NCBI RefSeq assembly: GCF_040496035.1
Contig: NZ_JBEPJZ010000001.1
Span: 1,426,001 to 1,490,000 of the forward strand
DNA from: Agromyces sp. SYSU T00194
Lineage (GTDB): Bacteria > Actinomycetota > Actinomycetes > Actinomycetales > Microbacteriaceae
Direction: 5' to 3'
Length of the DNA: 64,000 nt
The notes under the pieces are model-generated. The model worked only from the letters and a program-made list of their open reading frames with translations, ran no database searches and had not been told where the DNA came from. Shown here in pieces: positions 52,156 to 59,318 of the stretch. The first letter of the stretch is position 1, and the number at the start of each line of letters is the position of its first letter. A program made the translations under genes and the position numbers.

Positions 52156-53523
52156 ATGAAGTCACCAGCCAAGGCCGCGATCGCCGGCGTCGCCGCGCTC
52201 GCCGTGGCCGGCGCGCTCGCCGGCTGCAGCGCCGACAGCGGCTCGTCCGCGGACGGCACCGTCGAACTCCGCGTCGCCACCTTCCCGCCCGGCGCCGACG
52301 CCGCCGCCTACGAGGCGTTCGAGTCGCAGGAGGCGCAGTTCGAGGAGGAGCACCCCGACATCGACGTCATCGGCGTCGAGTACGAGTGGGAGGGCCCGAC
52401 CTTCGCGGCCCAGCTCGCGGGCGGCAGCCTGCCCGACGTCTTCACGGTGCCGTTCACCGACTCGAAGACGCTGCTCGAGAACGGCCAGCTCACCGACGTG
52501 ACCGCCGAGGTCGAGGAGCTCGGCTACACCGACAAGTTCAACCCGATCATCCTCGCCGAGGTGCAGGACGCCGACGGGAACATCTTCGGCTTCCCGCGCC
52601 AGGCCTACGCGATGGGCCTGCACTACAACCGCGCGCTGTTCGCGCAGGCAGGCCTCGACCCCGACAGCCCGCCGACCACGTGGGACGAGGTGCGCGAGGC
52701 GGCGAAGGCCATCTCGGATGCCACGGGCAAGGCCGGGTTCATGGAGATGTCGACCAACAACACCGGCGGCTGGCAGCTCACCGCGGCGACCGTCGCACGC
52801 GGCGGCGCGACGCAGGAGGCGAACGGCGACGGCACCTACACGTCGACGATCGCGAACGACGCCACGAAGGCGCAGCTGCAGTTCCTGCACGACCTGCGCT
52901 GGGAGGACGACTCGCTCGGCGACAACTACCTCCTCGACTGGGGCAGCATCAACCAGGAGTTCGCCGCCGGCAACATCGGCATGTACTCGTCGGGCTCCGA
53001 CGTCTACACCGCCCTCGTGCGCGACTTCGGGCTGTCCAGCGACGACTACGGCCTGACCGTGCTCCCCACGGAGAACGGCGGCGGCACGCTCGGCGGCGGC
53101 GACATCGCGGTCGTGAGCCCGACCGTGGACGACGCGACCAAGGCCGCGGCCGTGCAGTGGATCGACTGGTACTACATGCAGAAGCTCCTCGACGAGGACG
53201 CCGCCGTGCTCGACGCGAAGACGCTCGCCGACTCGGGCCAGGCCGTGGGCACCCCGGTGCTCCCGGTGCTCGACCGTGCGACCTACGAGGAGTCGCTCAC
53301 CTGGATCGAGCCGTACGTGAACGTGCCGCTCGACCAGATGGCCCCGTTCACCGAGCACATCTTCGAGCAGACCCCGGTGGGCGAGCCGAAGGGCAGCACG
53401 CAGGAGATCTACGCCCTGCTCGACCCGCTCGTGCAGGCCGTGCTCACCGACGAGAACGCCGACATCGACGCGCTCGTCGAGCAGGCCGACGCCGACGCCC
53501 AGGCGATCCTCGACCAGGGCTGA
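52156..53523 (+). CDS. Extracellular solute-binding lipoprotein of the alpha-glucoside ABC importer
   Basis: 455 residues with AAAGGA upstream. The signal ends in the lipobox AGALAGC (Cys24). The mature domain is a family 1 sugar-binding protein (VELRVATFPPGADAAAYEAFE). It follows the glucosidase gene after 49 nt and should capture the same oligosaccharide outside the membrane. The linker after the Cys is short and Ser/Gly/Asp-rich. Confidence 0.93.
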   Translation: MKSPAKAAIAGVAALAVAGALAGCSADSGSSADGTVELRVATFPPGADAAAYEAFESQEAQFEEEHPDIDVIGVEYEWEGPTFAAQLAGGSLPDVFTVPFTDSKTLLENGQLTDVTAEVEELGYTDKFNPIILAEVQDADGNIFGFPRQAYAMGLHYNRALFAQAGLDPDSPPTTWDEVREAAKAISDATGKAGFMEMSTNNTGGWQLTAATVARGGATQEANGDGTYTSTIANDATKAQLQFLHDLRWEDDSLGDNYLLDWGSINQEFAAGNIGMYSSGSDVYTALVRDFGLSSDDYGLTVLPTENGGGTLGGGDIAVVSPTVDDATKAAAVQWIDWYYMQKLLDEDAAVLDAKTLADSGQAVGTPVLPVLDRATYEESLTWIEPYVNVPLDQMAPFTEHIFEQTPVGEPKGSTQEIYALLDPLVQAVLTDENADIDALVEQADADAQAILDQG

Positions 53524-53530
53524 GCACCGA

Positions 53531-53573
53531 GGCGGATGCCGCGGCGGGGCCCCTCACCTCCGCGGCATCCGCC
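53531..53573 (+). terminator. Intercistronic hairpin 1 after the binding-protein gene
   Basis: A perfect 14-bp stem (GGCGGATGCCGCGG with its complement) has a 15-nt loop, 7 nt after the stop codon. It lies in the same relative place as the hairpin of the beta-glucoside operon. Confidence 0.7.
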
Positions 53574-53583
53574 CGCACCACCC

Positions 53584-53612
53584 GGCGCGCGGGCACCCCT
53601 GGCCCGCGCGCC
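53584..53612 (+). terminator. Intercistronic hairpin 2 before the permease gene
   Basis: A perfect 10-bp stem (GGCGCGCGGG with its complement) has a 9-nt loop, between hairpin 1 and the ribosome site of the permease gene. Confidence 0.65.
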
Positions 53613-53646
53613 GCACCCCCGCAGCGCAGCGGAAGGAGAGATGGGG

Positions 53647-54624
53647 ATGACGATGACCGAACAGGCGCCGCCCGACGAGGCGGGCGCCGTCGCGGCGCCG
53701 CCGCCCCCGCGCGCCGGCCGCACGCCACGGCGGGGCATCCGCTCCTGGGTGCGCGGCGGCGGGCTGTCGACGCTGGTCTTCCTGCTGCCGATGCTGTTCG
53801 TGTTCGGCGTGTTCAGCTGGTCGCCGATCGTGCAGTCGGTGGTCATGAGCCTGCAGCAGACGAACCTGCTCGACCCGCCGGTGTGGGTCGGGCTCGACAA
53901 CTACCTCGCCGTGCTGAACGACCCCCTGCTCGGCAAGGCGGTGCTGAACACCCTGTACTTCGCGGCCCTCGCGCTGCTGTTCGGCTTCCCGCTGCCGCTG
54001 TTCATGGCGGTGCTCATGAGCGAGGTGCGACGCGGCAAGGGGTTCTACTCGGCGCTCGCCTACCTGCCGGTGGTGGTGCCGCCGGTCGTGGCCGTGCTGC
54101 TCTGGAAGTTCTTCTACGCGGGCGGCGAGAACGGCGTGTTCAACTCGGTGCTCGGCTGGGTGGGCATCCCGCCCCAGCCCTGGCTGCAGGATGCCGCGAC
54201 GGCCATGCCGTCCCTCGTCATCGAGGCGACGTGGGCGGCTGCGGGCGGGGCGATCATCATCTACCTCGCGGCGCTGCTCGGCGTGCCGCCCGAGCTCTAC
54301 GACGCGGCCGAGGTCGACGGCGCCGGCATCTGGAAGAAGGTGTGGCACGTCACGCTCCCGCAGCTGCGGGGCATCCTCTTCATCATGCTGATCCTGCAGG
54401 TCATCGCGACCGCGCAGGTCTTCCTCGAGCCGTACCTGTTCACGGGCGGCGGTCCGAACAACGCGACCATCACGGTGCTGCTGCTCATCTACAAGTACGC
54501 CTTCCAGAACAGCCTGGGCGGCGACTACGGCGAGGCGACCGCGTTGTCGGTGATGCTCGCGGTGGTGCTCGCGCTCTTCTCGTGGCTGTACTTCAAGCTG
54601 ACCGACCGCTGGAGCACCTCGTGA
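53647..54624 (+). CDS. Sugar ABC transporter permease (MalF type)
   Basis: 325 residues from the ATG at 53647, which is 8 nt after AAGGAG; an ATG at 53641 is too close to it. A Pro/Ala-rich arm of about 35 residues is followed by six membrane segments and an EAA loop (YDAAEVDGAGIWKKVWHVTLP). It pairs with the MalG-type subunit that overlaps its stop by 4 nt (GTGA). No ATPase gene is adjacent. Confidence 0.93.
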   Translation: MTMTEQAPPDEAGAVAAPPPPRAGRTPRRGIRSWVRGGGLSTLVFLLPMLFVFGVFSWSPIVQSVVMSLQQTNLLDPPVWVGLDNYLAVLNDPLLGKAVLNTLYFAALALLFGFPLPLFMAVLMSEVRRGKGFYSALAYLPVVVPPVVAVLLWKFFYAGGENGVFNSVLGWVGIPPQPWLQDAATAMPSLVIEATWAAAGGAIIIYLAALLGVPPELYDAAEVDGAGIWKKVWHVTLPQLRGILFIMLILQVIATAQVFLEPYLFTGGGPNNATITVLLLIYKYAFQNSLGGDYGEATALSVMLAVVLALFSWLYFKLTDRWSTS

Positions 54625-55583
54625 CGACGACGCAGACCCCCGCGACGAAGCGGTACCTCTCCTTCCGGCGTCGCCGACACGGCCGCGGCCTCGACGACAC
54701 GGGCGACCGCGGCATCGTCTCGGCGTTCGATCGGCGCAAGCCGGGTGTCCGCGCAGGGCTCGGCGGGGTGCACGCCTTCCTCGTCCTCGGCCTCGTGATC
54801 GCGGGGCTCGGGCCGATCCTCTGGCTGGCGAAGTCGGCGGTCACGCCCACGCAGGACACGCTCACCCAGCCGATGGCGCTCTGGCCGAACGGCATCGACT
54901 GGGCGAACCTGTCGACGGCGTGGAACGACATCCACATCGACCAGTACTTCTTCAACACCGTGGTGATCGCGCTCGGCGCGTGGTTCTTCCAACTGTTCGT
55001 CGCGACGACGGCCGGGTACGCGCTCTCGGTGCTGCGGCCGAGGTACGCGCCGATCCTGAACGGGCTGGTGCTCGCGACGCTGTTCATCCCGGCGGTCGTG
55101 CTGCTCGTGCCGCTGTACCTGACGATCGTGAACCCGCCGCTGTTCGGCCGCGACTTCTCACTGCTGAACAACTACCTCGCGGTCTGGCTGCCGATGGCCG
55201 CGAACGCGTTCAACATCCTGATCGTGAAGCGGTTCTTCGACAACCTGCCGCGCGAGGTGTTCGAGGCGGCGCGCACCGACGGGGCAGGCCCGTTCCGCAT
55301 GTTCGTCTCGATCGTGCTGCCGATGTCGAAGCCCATCCTCGGGGTCGTCTCGGTGTTCGCCGTGATCGCCGCGTGGAAGGACTTCCTCTGGCCGCTGCTC
55401 GTGCTGCCGAACCCCGCGGTGCAGCCGCTGTCGGTGCGCCTGCCGGCGGTGCAGTCGCAGACCGAGCTCGACGTGTTCCTCGCGGCGCTCGCGATCTCGA
55501 CCATCATCCCCATCGCGATGTTCCTCGTCTTCCAGGGCGTGTTCCTGCGCAGCGCGGGCCTCGGTGGGGCGGTGAAGGGGTGA
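54621..55583 (+). CDS. Carbohydrate ABC transporter permease (MalG type)
   Basis: 320 residues from the GTG at 54621, inside the stop of the preceding gene. An N-terminal basic arm (FRRRRHGRG) and six membrane segments are seen, with the EAA loop EAARTDGAGPFRMFVSIVLP intact and the end GGAVKG. It is the last gene of the operon. No clear hairpin follows before the tRNA promoter. Confidence 0.93.
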   Translation: MTTTQTPATKRYLSFRRRRHGRGLDDTGDRGIVSAFDRRKPGVRAGLGGVHAFLVLGLVIAGLGPILWLAKSAVTPTQDTLTQPMALWPNGIDWANLSTAWNDIHIDQYFFNTVVIALGAWFFQLFVATTAGYALSVLRPRYAPILNGLVLATLFIPAVVLLVPLYLTIVNPPLFGRDFSLLNNYLAVWLPMAANAFNILIVKRFFDNLPREVFEAARTDGAGPFRMFVSIVLPMSKPILGVVSVFAVIAAWKDFLWPLLVLPNPAVQPLSVRLPAVQSQTELDVFLAALAISTIIPIAMFLVFQGVFLRSAGLGGAVKG

Positions 55584-55617
55584 GCGGCGGATGACACGCG
55601 CGGGCGCGCGCGCTCGA

Positions 55618-55647
55618 TTGGCGCGCCGCGCGTTCCTCGGATAGACT
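55618..55647 (+). promoter_or_regulatory. Promoter of the tRNA-Arg gene
   Basis: TTGGCG (55618-55623) and TAGACT (55642-55647) are 18 nt apart, 41 nt before the mature tRNA. A leader stem GCCTGC/GCAGGC lies between. Confidence 0.6.
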
Positions 55648-55688
55648 CTCCGGGTTGCCTGCACAGATCTGCGCAGGCGGCGGTACCA

Positions 55689-55761
55689 GCGCCCGTAGCT
55701 CAATGGATAGAGCATCTGACTACGGATCAGAAGGTTGGGGGTTCGAGTCCCTCCGGGCGCG
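55689..55761 (+). tRNA. tRNA-Arg, anticodon ACG
   Basis: 73 nt. Acceptor arms are GCGCCCG and CGGGCGC. The anticodon arm TCTGA-CTACGGA-TCAGA gives ACG, which after deamination to ICG reads CGU, CGC and CGA. The T loop TTCGAGT is standard. CCA is not encoded. Confidence 0.97.
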
Positions 55762-55779
55762 CACTGTGTTGAGACAGTA

Positions 55780-55812
55780 GACGAGGGCCCGCGCATCGCG
55801 CGGGCCCTCGTC
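55780..55812 (+). terminator. Terminator of tRNA-Arg
   Basis: A perfect 15-bp stem (GACGAGGGCCCGCGC with its complement) has a 3-nt loop, 18 nt after the tRNA. The next 178 bases to the DUF998 gene hold a repeated GATTCCCCGTC and a TAGGCT (55918-55923), the probable -10 of that gene. Confidence 0.85.
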
Positions 55813-55990
55813 GTCTCCCGCCCGTTTCCGTGCGCCGAACCTGCGGATTCCCCGTCGATTCCGACGGATTCCCCGTCATTCCGGGGATCCGGGCATTCAT
55901 GTGACATCCGCTCGGGTTAGGCTTCCTGCACGCATCAGGCTCGCACCCGCCCCGGCGGGTGCCCGATCGCACCGGTCCGGGGGGATCTGG

Positions 55991-57304
55991 GTGGAACTGC
56001 GGCAGTACGGGGAGACGGGGATCGCGTCCCCGCTCCCACGGGTGACCCCGCCCCCGCAGGCGGGGCCGGCGGCGCGCCCGTCGCCGACCGTCACGGCGGC
56101 GATGCGCCGGGTCTTCGCCGCGCTCACGGCCCTCATGGTGGGCATCGCGGTCGACCACCTCGTCGCCGGGCACGAGGCGCTGCAGACCGTCTACGGGCTG
56201 ATGTGCGGCGCGGCCGCGGCCGCGCTCGCATTCATCGCCCTGCTGGTCGCGTCGGCCTCCGACGAGGGGCTCGAGGTGCTGCGCCGCGTCGGTCTCGGTC
56301 GCCCGTCGCGCGGCGGCCGCGCCGCCATCGTGGCATCCGTCTGGTTCGTCGTGGTCGGGCTCTGCGTGCACTTCGCGGGGGAGGCGTTCGAGCCCCTGCC
56401 GGGCGGCGCCTGGATCGCGGGCATGGTGCTCGCGACCGCCCTCGCGGCGATGACGTTCCACGTGCACCACCGTGCGCTCGACCACGACGGGTACCGCACG
56501 TTCAACCTCGTCGCCATGGTGCTGGCCGCGGGCAGCCTCGCCGCCATGAGCGGCACGAGCCACACCGACTGGTGGACGCTCAACTTCTCCACGCTCGGCA
56601 CCGGCGACGACCTGGCCGCGTTCTGCTTCAACGCCTGCATCGTCGTCGCGGGCACGGGAATGGCCGGGCTCGCCCGGGTGCTCACGCAGACCCTCGGTGA
56701 GCCGCGGTATCGGGCCAGGCGGGGCGGCGTGCTCTTCGTGCGGGTCTGCATCGTGCTGCTGGGCGCCTCGCTCGCAGGCGTCGGCCTCGTGCCCATCGAC
56801 ACGGCGACCGACCTGCACAACGCCTTCGCGCTCGGTGCGGCCGTGTGCTTCGCGGTGCCGGCCGTCGGCCTGAAGTTCGCCGTGCCCGGGGTCTCGGGCC
56901 GGCTGGTGGCGGTGTCGCTCGCACTGTTCGCGGTGGAGGTCGCCGCGATGTTCCTCTACGACGGGGTCGGACTGCTCAACCTGACGGTGTTCGAGCTGGT
57001 GGCGTTCACGCTGGTCTTCGTCTGGCTGATCGCGATCGCGGTGCTGACCATGGCGACGGTCGACGCGACCCGGTCGGTGCCGGTCGTCGCCCCGCGACCG
57101 CACGTGCACGGCCGCACGCGCCGCCACACGCTGCGGGTGCTTCGGGCCGCCCGTCGCCGCGGGGATCACGAGCTGGCGCGGCGCCGGGTGCGCGTCCCCG
57201 CGGGCACGCCGGCGCGACGAGCCGCTCGGCCCGCCGTCGGGTTCGCCGAGGGCGGACGCCCGAGGCTTAGCACTCGGAGGTCGAGAGTGCTAATCTCGTC
57301 GTAG
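55991..57304 (+). CDS. DUF998 family membrane protein
   Basis: 437 residues from the GTG at 55991, with GGGGGGAT before it; the longer frame from 55901 would start before the TAGGCT -10 at 55918. About 10 membrane segments are seen. The region DWWTLNFSTLGTGDDLAAFCFN fits DUF998, as does the VGLVPIDTATDLHN segment. The last 70 residues are Arg/Pro-rich and cytoplasmic. Function is unknown. The final codons run through the CIRCE operator of hsp20 and the stop is at 57302-57304, so this operator lies in coding DNA. Confidence 0.85.
   Translation: MELRQYGETGIASPLPRVTPPPQAGPAARPSPTVTAAMRRVFAALTALMVGIAVDHLVAGHEALQTVYGLMCGAAAAALAFIALLVASASDEGLEVLRRVGLGRPSRGGRAAIVASVWFVVVGLCVHFAGEAFEPLPGGAWIAGMVLATALAAMTFHVHHRALDHDGYRTFNLVAMVLAAGSLAAMSGTSHTDWWTLNFSTLGTGDDLAAFCFNACIVVAGTGMAGLARVLTQTLGEPRYRARRGGVLFVRVCIVLLGASLAGVGLVPIDTATDLHNAFALGAAVCFAVPAVGLKFAVPGVSGRLVAVSLALFAVEVAAMFLYDGVGLLNLTVFELVAFTLVFVWLIAIAVLTMATVDATRSVPVVAPRPHVHGRTRRHTLRVLRAARRRGDHELARRRVRVPAGTPARRAARPAVGFAEGGRPRLSTRRSRVLISS
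57267..57293. promoter_or_regulatory. CIRCE element (HrcA operator)
   Basis: TTAGCACTC-N9-GAGTGCTAA matches the CIRCE consensus exactly, including the 9-nt spacer. It lies 66 bp before the hsp20 start and inside the end of the DUF998 gene. Confidence 0.95.
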
Positions 57305-57323
57305 TTGAGTCAAGCCGACTCAA
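57305..57323. promoter_or_regulatory. HAIR element (HspR operator)
   Basis: TTGAGT-N7-ACTCAA is the HspR-associated inverted repeat (consensus CTTGAGT-N7-ACTCAAG). It lies 12 bp after CIRCE and overlaps the predicted -35. Confidence 0.93.
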
Positions 57324-57333
57324 CTCTTCGAAT
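57305..57333 (+). promoter_or_regulatory. Putative hsp20 promoter
   Basis: TTGAGT (57305-57310) and TCGAAT (57328-57333) are 17 nt apart. The -35 is the left arm of HAIR, so HspR binding should block polymerase. Confidence 0.6.
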
Positions 57334-57358
57334 CATCACGATGCAGAGGAGACTCGAG

Positions 57359-57793
57359 ATGGCAACCACCTATGACGCGTTCCGCGACCTCGACCGTGTC
57401 GCATCCGCGCTCTTCGACCCCCGGCGCGGCCCGCGGCGCATGCCGATGGACCTCTACCGCGACGGCGACCACTACGTGCTCACCGCCGACCTGCCCGGCA
57501 TCGACCCGGGCTCGGTCGATATCGACGTCGACGGCCAGCTGCTGACCATCCGCGCCGAGCGCACCCTCAGCACGGGCGAGGGCGTGAAGTGGATCACGCG
57601 CGAGCGGGAGGCGGCGTCGTTCCTGCGCCAGCTGAACCTCGGCCAGGGCATCGACACCGACCGCATCTCGGCGCGCTACGACAACGGCGTGCTGAACGTG
57701 CAGATCCCCGTCAGCGAGAAGGCCAAGCCGCGCAAGATCATGGTCGAGTCGGCGGACGCTTCCGCGCAGGAGGTCGCGCCGGTAGAGTCGTGA
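57359..57793 (+). CDS. hsp20: Hsp20/alpha-crystallin family small heat-shock protein
   Basis: 144 residues; ATG at 57359 with GAGGAGA upstream. The alpha-crystallin domain (about 38-128) starts MDLYRDGDHYVLTADLPGID and contains VDIDVDGQLLTIRAER; the C-terminal I-x-I-type motif is IPV. It should hold unfolded proteins as an ATP-independent chaperone in large oligomers. Both CIRCE and HAIR sites lie upstream, so it is probably repressed by HrcA and HspR together. It overlaps the next gene by 4 nt. Confidence 0.97.
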   Translation: MATTYDAFRDLDRVASALFDPRRGPRRMPMDLYRDGDHYVLTADLPGIDPGSVDIDVDGQLLTIRAERTLSTGEGVKWITREREAASFLRQLNLGQGIDTDRISARYDNGVLNVQIPVSEKAKPRKIMVESADASAQEVAPVES

Positions 57794-58119
57794 CCCTCAT
57801 GGGTGACGACGAGGGTACGGGCGACGAGCTCACCTACGCGCGCAACGACGCCGAGAGCCGCTTCGAGATCTACCTCGGGGCGGCTCTCGCCGGTTTCTCC
57901 GAGTTCAAGGAGCGCGGCGATCGCATCACGTTCCTGCACACCGAGGTGTTCGACCGGTACGAGGGTCGGGGCATCGGCAGCCGGCTCGCCCGGTTCGTGC
58001 TCGACGACGCGGTGGCGCGGGGCCTGTTGATCGTTCCCCGGTGCCCGTTCATCGCCGCCTTCCTGCGGCGCCACGAGGAGTACGAGGACCACGTGCGCTG
58101 GCCGCCGCGCGCGCCGTGA
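57790..58119 (+). CDS. Small GNAT-like N-acetyltransferase (YidJ-type)
   Basis: 109 residues from the GTG at 57790, which overlaps the hsp20 stop (GTGA); an ATG at 57799 is an alternative. The pattern FEIYLGAALAGFSEFKERGDRITFLHTEVFDRYEGRGIGSRLARFVLDDA and ARGLLIVPRCPFIAAFLRRH matches the short single-domain GCN5-like family (PF14542). RGIGSRL is the acetyl-CoA loop. The substrate is unknown. Coupling to hsp20 suggests heat-shock expression, by context. Confidence 0.88.
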   Translation: MTLMGDDEGTGDELTYARNDAESRFEIYLGAALAGFSEFKERGDRITFLHTEVFDRYEGRGIGSRLARFVLDDAVARGLLIVPRCPFIAAFLRRHEEYEDHVRWPPRAP

Positions 58120-58483
58120 GTGCTCGCCCGACCTCGTGACCCGACACCGGGCGTTCCGCCCCCGTACGGGGACTGTCGGCACCCGGGCCGCGGTCGTATC
58201 CTGACGGGGCCGAACCCGGACGGGCGAGGTGTGACCCGAGCAGCGACGGTGGCGGGCGTACGCCCGTTGACAGTCGCCACCGGACGAGAGCCGGGCGGGT
58301 GCGGGCGTTCCCGCGCGCGGCCTGCGGTTCCGGGTTCGCGTCGGCCCACGGGCCCGCGCGATGCGCTGCGACTCCACGGGTCCTCGCCCGAACGGCCAGG
58401 CGGCCATCGGTTCGGGCTGGCCTCCTGGGACGGATCCGGGGGGCGTCGAGGAGGGGTGAGGGGGTAGGGCTCTCGCCCCTCCA
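58120..58483. other. Non-coding stretch with hairpins
   Basis: No convincing gene is seen. The best open frame (58231-58467, plus) has poor third-position GC and a low-quality Arg/Gly/Pro composition. It holds a long hairpin near 58141-58179 (outer arms CCGACA/TGTCGG) that probably ends the hsp20 unit, a nested stem near 58247-58282 with CGGTGGCG arms around GGGCGTACGCCC, and a TATCCT box at 58197. A structured RNA is possible but not recognised. Confidence 0.5.
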
Positions 58484-58506
58484 TCGATGCCGGAAGCCGG
58501 CATCGA
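58484..58506 (-). terminator. Terminator of the MarR gene
   Basis: TCGATGCCGG and its complement form a perfect 10-bp stem with a 3-nt loop, 18 nt after the stop of the MarR gene. Confidence 0.75.
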
Positions 58507-58524
58507 CGCGTCACGCGCCGGGCG

Positions 58525-58971
58525 TCAGGCCGTGCCGGCCACGCCGTGGCGCAGCTTGTCGCAGAGCGCCGTGAGCTGCGCGAGTTCGGCGGAGTCGAGT
58601 CCGTCCGCCATGTGGCGGGAGATGCCGTCCATGTGCACGAGCGCCACGCGCCGGAAGACGTCGAAGCCCTCGTCGGTGAGCGTGACGATGGTGCCGCGAC
58701 CGTCCATGGGGTCGTCGCTCTTGGCCAGGTAGCCGCGCGCCACGAGTCGGTCCACGAGGCGGCTGACACTCGGCTGCGTGATCAGCACGTGGGTGTTGAG
58801 GTCCTTGAGCCGCAGTCGACGACCCGGCTCGCGCGAGAGGTTGAACATCACGTCGTACTCGTTGAGCGAGATGATGTCCGACGGGAACTCCGCGGCCAGC
58901 GATCGCATGACGGTGACCTGCGCCCGGAACAGCGACTCCCATGCGGCAACGGCCGTCGTGCGCTTCGACAC
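58525..58971 (-). CDS. MarR family transcriptional regulator
   Basis: 148 residues from the GTG at 58971, with GAGGGGAG upstream; the frame could extend to 59175 but that part is poor coding sequence. The winged HTH is in LNTHVLITQPSVSRLVDRLVARGYLAKSDDPMDGRGTIVTLTDEG, the classic MarR layout including the DxRG wing. It should bind a dyad as a dimer and respond to a small phenolic or oxidant. It is divergent from the GMC oxidoreductase, its likely target. Confidence 0.92.
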   Translation of the reverse strand: MSKRTTAVAAWESLFRAQVTVMRSLAAEFPSDIISLNEYDVMFNLSREPGRRLRLKDLNTHVLITQPSVSRLVDRLVARGYLAKSDDPMDGRGTIVTLTDEGFDVFRRVALVHMDGISRHMADGLDSAELAQLTALCDKLRHGVAGTA

Positions 58972-59074
58972 GGATGCTCCCCTCGTTGCTCCCACAATAG
59001 GCAACGGCGGGCTGATCGCGCTCTCACCTGAACGGGTGGCATCCGGCGCGTCGCGCCGGGCCCCGGACGCGGGT

Positions 59075-59108
59075 GAGGGCCGGTCGTAGAGGCTGACGAC
59101 CGGCCCTC
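59075..59108. terminator. Hairpin upstream of the MarR gene
   Basis: GAGGGCCGGTCGT and its exact complement are separated by 8 nt. As there is no gene that needs ending here, it may insulate the two divergent promoters or be a leader structure. Confidence 0.5.
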
Positions 59109-59194
59109 TCCCTTGCACCAAGAGTGTCCTGCAATCACATTCCGCGCCGCCTGCCACAGCAAACAGGTGGCGCACAACGAATATATAACGGAAC

Positions 59195-59214
59195 GATAAC
59201 GGGCGCTAGTTATC
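59195..59214. promoter_or_regulatory. Candidate MarR operator
   Basis: GATAAC and GTTATC are perfect arms 8 nt apart, and ATAACGG is repeated at about 59185 and 59196. It lies in the AT-rich part of the divergent region. The link to the MarR protein is by position only. Confidence 0.45.
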
Positions 59215-59318
59215 ATTCTGAGATTTTTCTGCGAGTGTGCGATCCGCTGGTCGGACGCGGCGGTCACGATGTGATTTCCGATTAACTTTTTCCTTGCGTT
59301 CCCGCGCGCCTGCGGGGC

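Larger units (their letters stand above)
58972..59318. other. Divergent regulatory region between the MarR and GMC genes
   Basis: It contains TATTGT as a possible -10 for the MarR gene near 58995, a 13-bp perfect hairpin (59075-59108), and an AT-rich stretch from about 59165 to 59300 that stands out in this high-GC DNA and carries direct and inverted repeats. No gene is seen. Confidence 0.6.

Noticed and set aside
55901..55990. Longer N-terminus for the DUF998 protein
   Set aside because: The TAGGCT -10 lies inside this stretch at 55918 and the GTG at 55991 has a Shine-Dalgarno site, so the upstream start would precede the promoter.
58266..58271. TTGACA as a -35 of a promoter after hsp20
   Set aside because: No -10 is found 16-18 nt further on and no gene follows on that strand.
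58231..58467. Possible small gene with a GTG start
   Set aside because: Third codon positions are not GC-rich, the product is Arg/Gly/Pro-rich without a motif, and the ribosome site is weak.
59075..59108. Mobile element end or attachment site
   Set aside because: There is an inverted repeat but no integrase, transposase or target duplication nearby; a hairpin is the simpler reading.
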